Of a stretch of DNA of 64,000 nucleotides, positions 63,656 to 64,000 are shown piece by piece (within the stretch, counting starts at the first letter, position 1; the number at the start of each line of letters is the position of its first letter). The notes under the pieces were generated by a model. It saw only the letters and a program-made list of their open reading frames with translations. It had not been told where the DNA came from and did not search any database. The translations under genes and the position numbers were made by a program. Source of the DNA: an uncultured Sphingomonadaceae bacterium (lineage in GTDB: Bacteria > Pseudomonadota > Alphaproteobacteria > Sphingomonadales > Sphingomonadaceae). Where the stretch lies: positions 186,001-250,000 of the forward strand of contig CANLUL010000002.1 of the NCBI GenBank assembly GCA_947494305.1. The letters run 5' to 3'.

Positions 63656-64000
63656 ATCAAACCTCTCACAATCTGGACTATCGCACTGACAAGTGATCCC
63701 AAAACGAAAATGTAAATGGGCGGCATACTGCAATATATCCAGCGCAGCCGTTTTTCGGATGCTTTGTAGTAGCCCAGCGCATAACCCACACGCATGATTG
63801 GCCAGAGGAGACCGATCCCGGCGGCCCAAATGGGACTGACAACATAAGCAAAGAGCCACATGCCCGGCAGGAACAACACCAGATGCTCCAATGTGTTGTG
63901 ATGCGCACGAACGTGGCGTTCATATTCTGGCGGCCCGCTATGTGATGGCGCCTCCACGTTAAACTTTCCCCGGGCAAGGCCAGCCCGCAACAATGTGAAG
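63652..64000 (-). CDS. MAPEG family membrane protein, 5' truncated by window
   Basis: The C-terminal ~115 residues of a MAPEG protein, open past the right edge. It has LLRAGLARGKFNVEAPSHSG, RHVRAHHNTLEHLVLFLPGM and three hydrophobic segments ending in LVSAIVQIVRGLI. MAPEG proteins are glutathione-dependent or eicosanoid-metabolism-like trimers in eukaryotes; bacterial members have unknown roles. The real start lies beyond position 64000. Confidence 0.8.
   Translation of the reverse strand, partial: FTLLRAGLARGKFNVEAPSHSGPPEYERHVRAHHNTLEHLVLFLPGMWLFAYVVSPIWAAGIGLLWPIMRVGYALGYYKASEKRLRWIYCSMPPIYIFVLGSLVSAIVQIVRGLI

Noticed and set aside
63656-63859. N-terminal extension of the amidohydrolase
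   Set aside because: It is cysteine-rich noise reading antisense through the MAPEG gene. GAGAGG supports ATG 63655.
1-64000. tRNA, rRNA, CRISPR arrays, insertion sequences and prophage genes
   Set aside because: Read over the window; no cloverleaf, repeat-spacer array, transposase or phage gene was recognised.

Overview
The window is chromosomal DNA of an alphaproteobacterium, most likely Sphingomonadales of the Sphingorhabdus/Parasphingorhabdus/Sphingopyxis kind. The basis is gene content and order: hemE-hemJ-rho, mnmE-mnmG-rsmG-parA-parB, ppsR-maf-aroE-coaE-dnaQ, leuS-lptE-holA, plus typical alphaproteobacterial families (DUF1491, DUF3576, DUF6489, MmcB, DUF4402, PdeM, Lhr-type helicase). 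No rRNA, tRNA, CRISPR array, insertion sequence or prophage gene was recognised. Gene density is high, with many 1-8 base stop/start overlaps.

Layout. 1-13.4 kb: an acyl-CoA catabolic block, probably one regulon. It has the end of a FadJ-like beta-oxidation enzyme, a TetR repressor divergent from an AtuA-family gene across a palindromic operator, both subunits of a biotin-dependent acyl-CoA carboxylase, a crotonase, a nitronate-monooxygenase-like flavoprotein, a class III CoA transferase, a TIGR03084 protein and an acyl-CoA synthetase, followed by a lipid-kinase-like gene. The substrate cannot be fixed from sequence. 13.4-18.7 kb: a hydrolase and a chaperone/usher pilus locus (DUF4402 pilin, strong terminator, chaperone, usher with fused C-terminal domains). 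18.9-24.8 kb: parB-parA-rsmG-mnmG-mnmE with three parS-type palindromes. 24.9-29 kb: small accessory genes, then rho. 29-30.5 kb: hemJ and hemE. 30.5-30.8 kb: a candidate chromosome origin with DnaA-box-like repeats, in the position between hemE and the DUF299/ppsR gene known for Caulobacter.

30.8-38.5 kb: ppsR-maf-aroE-coaE-dnaQ, then hpf, ptsN and small genes. It includes a SleB-type cell wall hydrolase behind a possibly structured leader RNA, and mmcB behind a perfect alphaproteobacterial SOS box. 38.5-48.1 kb: SCO protein, cysteine-cluster protein, YgjP-like peptidase, PBP1A, MsrB, an orphan DUF4402 protein, and the holA-lptE-leuS block with a DUF3576 lipoprotein. 48.5-64 kb: an outer-membrane-like orphan, a degenerate ThiE-like protein, YggS, a Na+/H+ antiporter with a regulatory domain, PdeM, TrhO, a GST, two tandem retropepsin-like aspartyl proteases, an Lhr-type helicase, a metallo-beta-lactamase-fold hydrolase, an AI-2E-family transporter, a DUF1801 protein, an amidohydrolase and a MAPEG protein cut by the window end.

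The most informative non-coding signals are the putative oriC, the three parS sites 7-10 kb from it, the mmcB SOS box, the TetR operator, the pilin terminator, and two structured intergenic segments (36431-36554 and 34996-35054). Product names rest on recognising protein families by eye. No database search was run.
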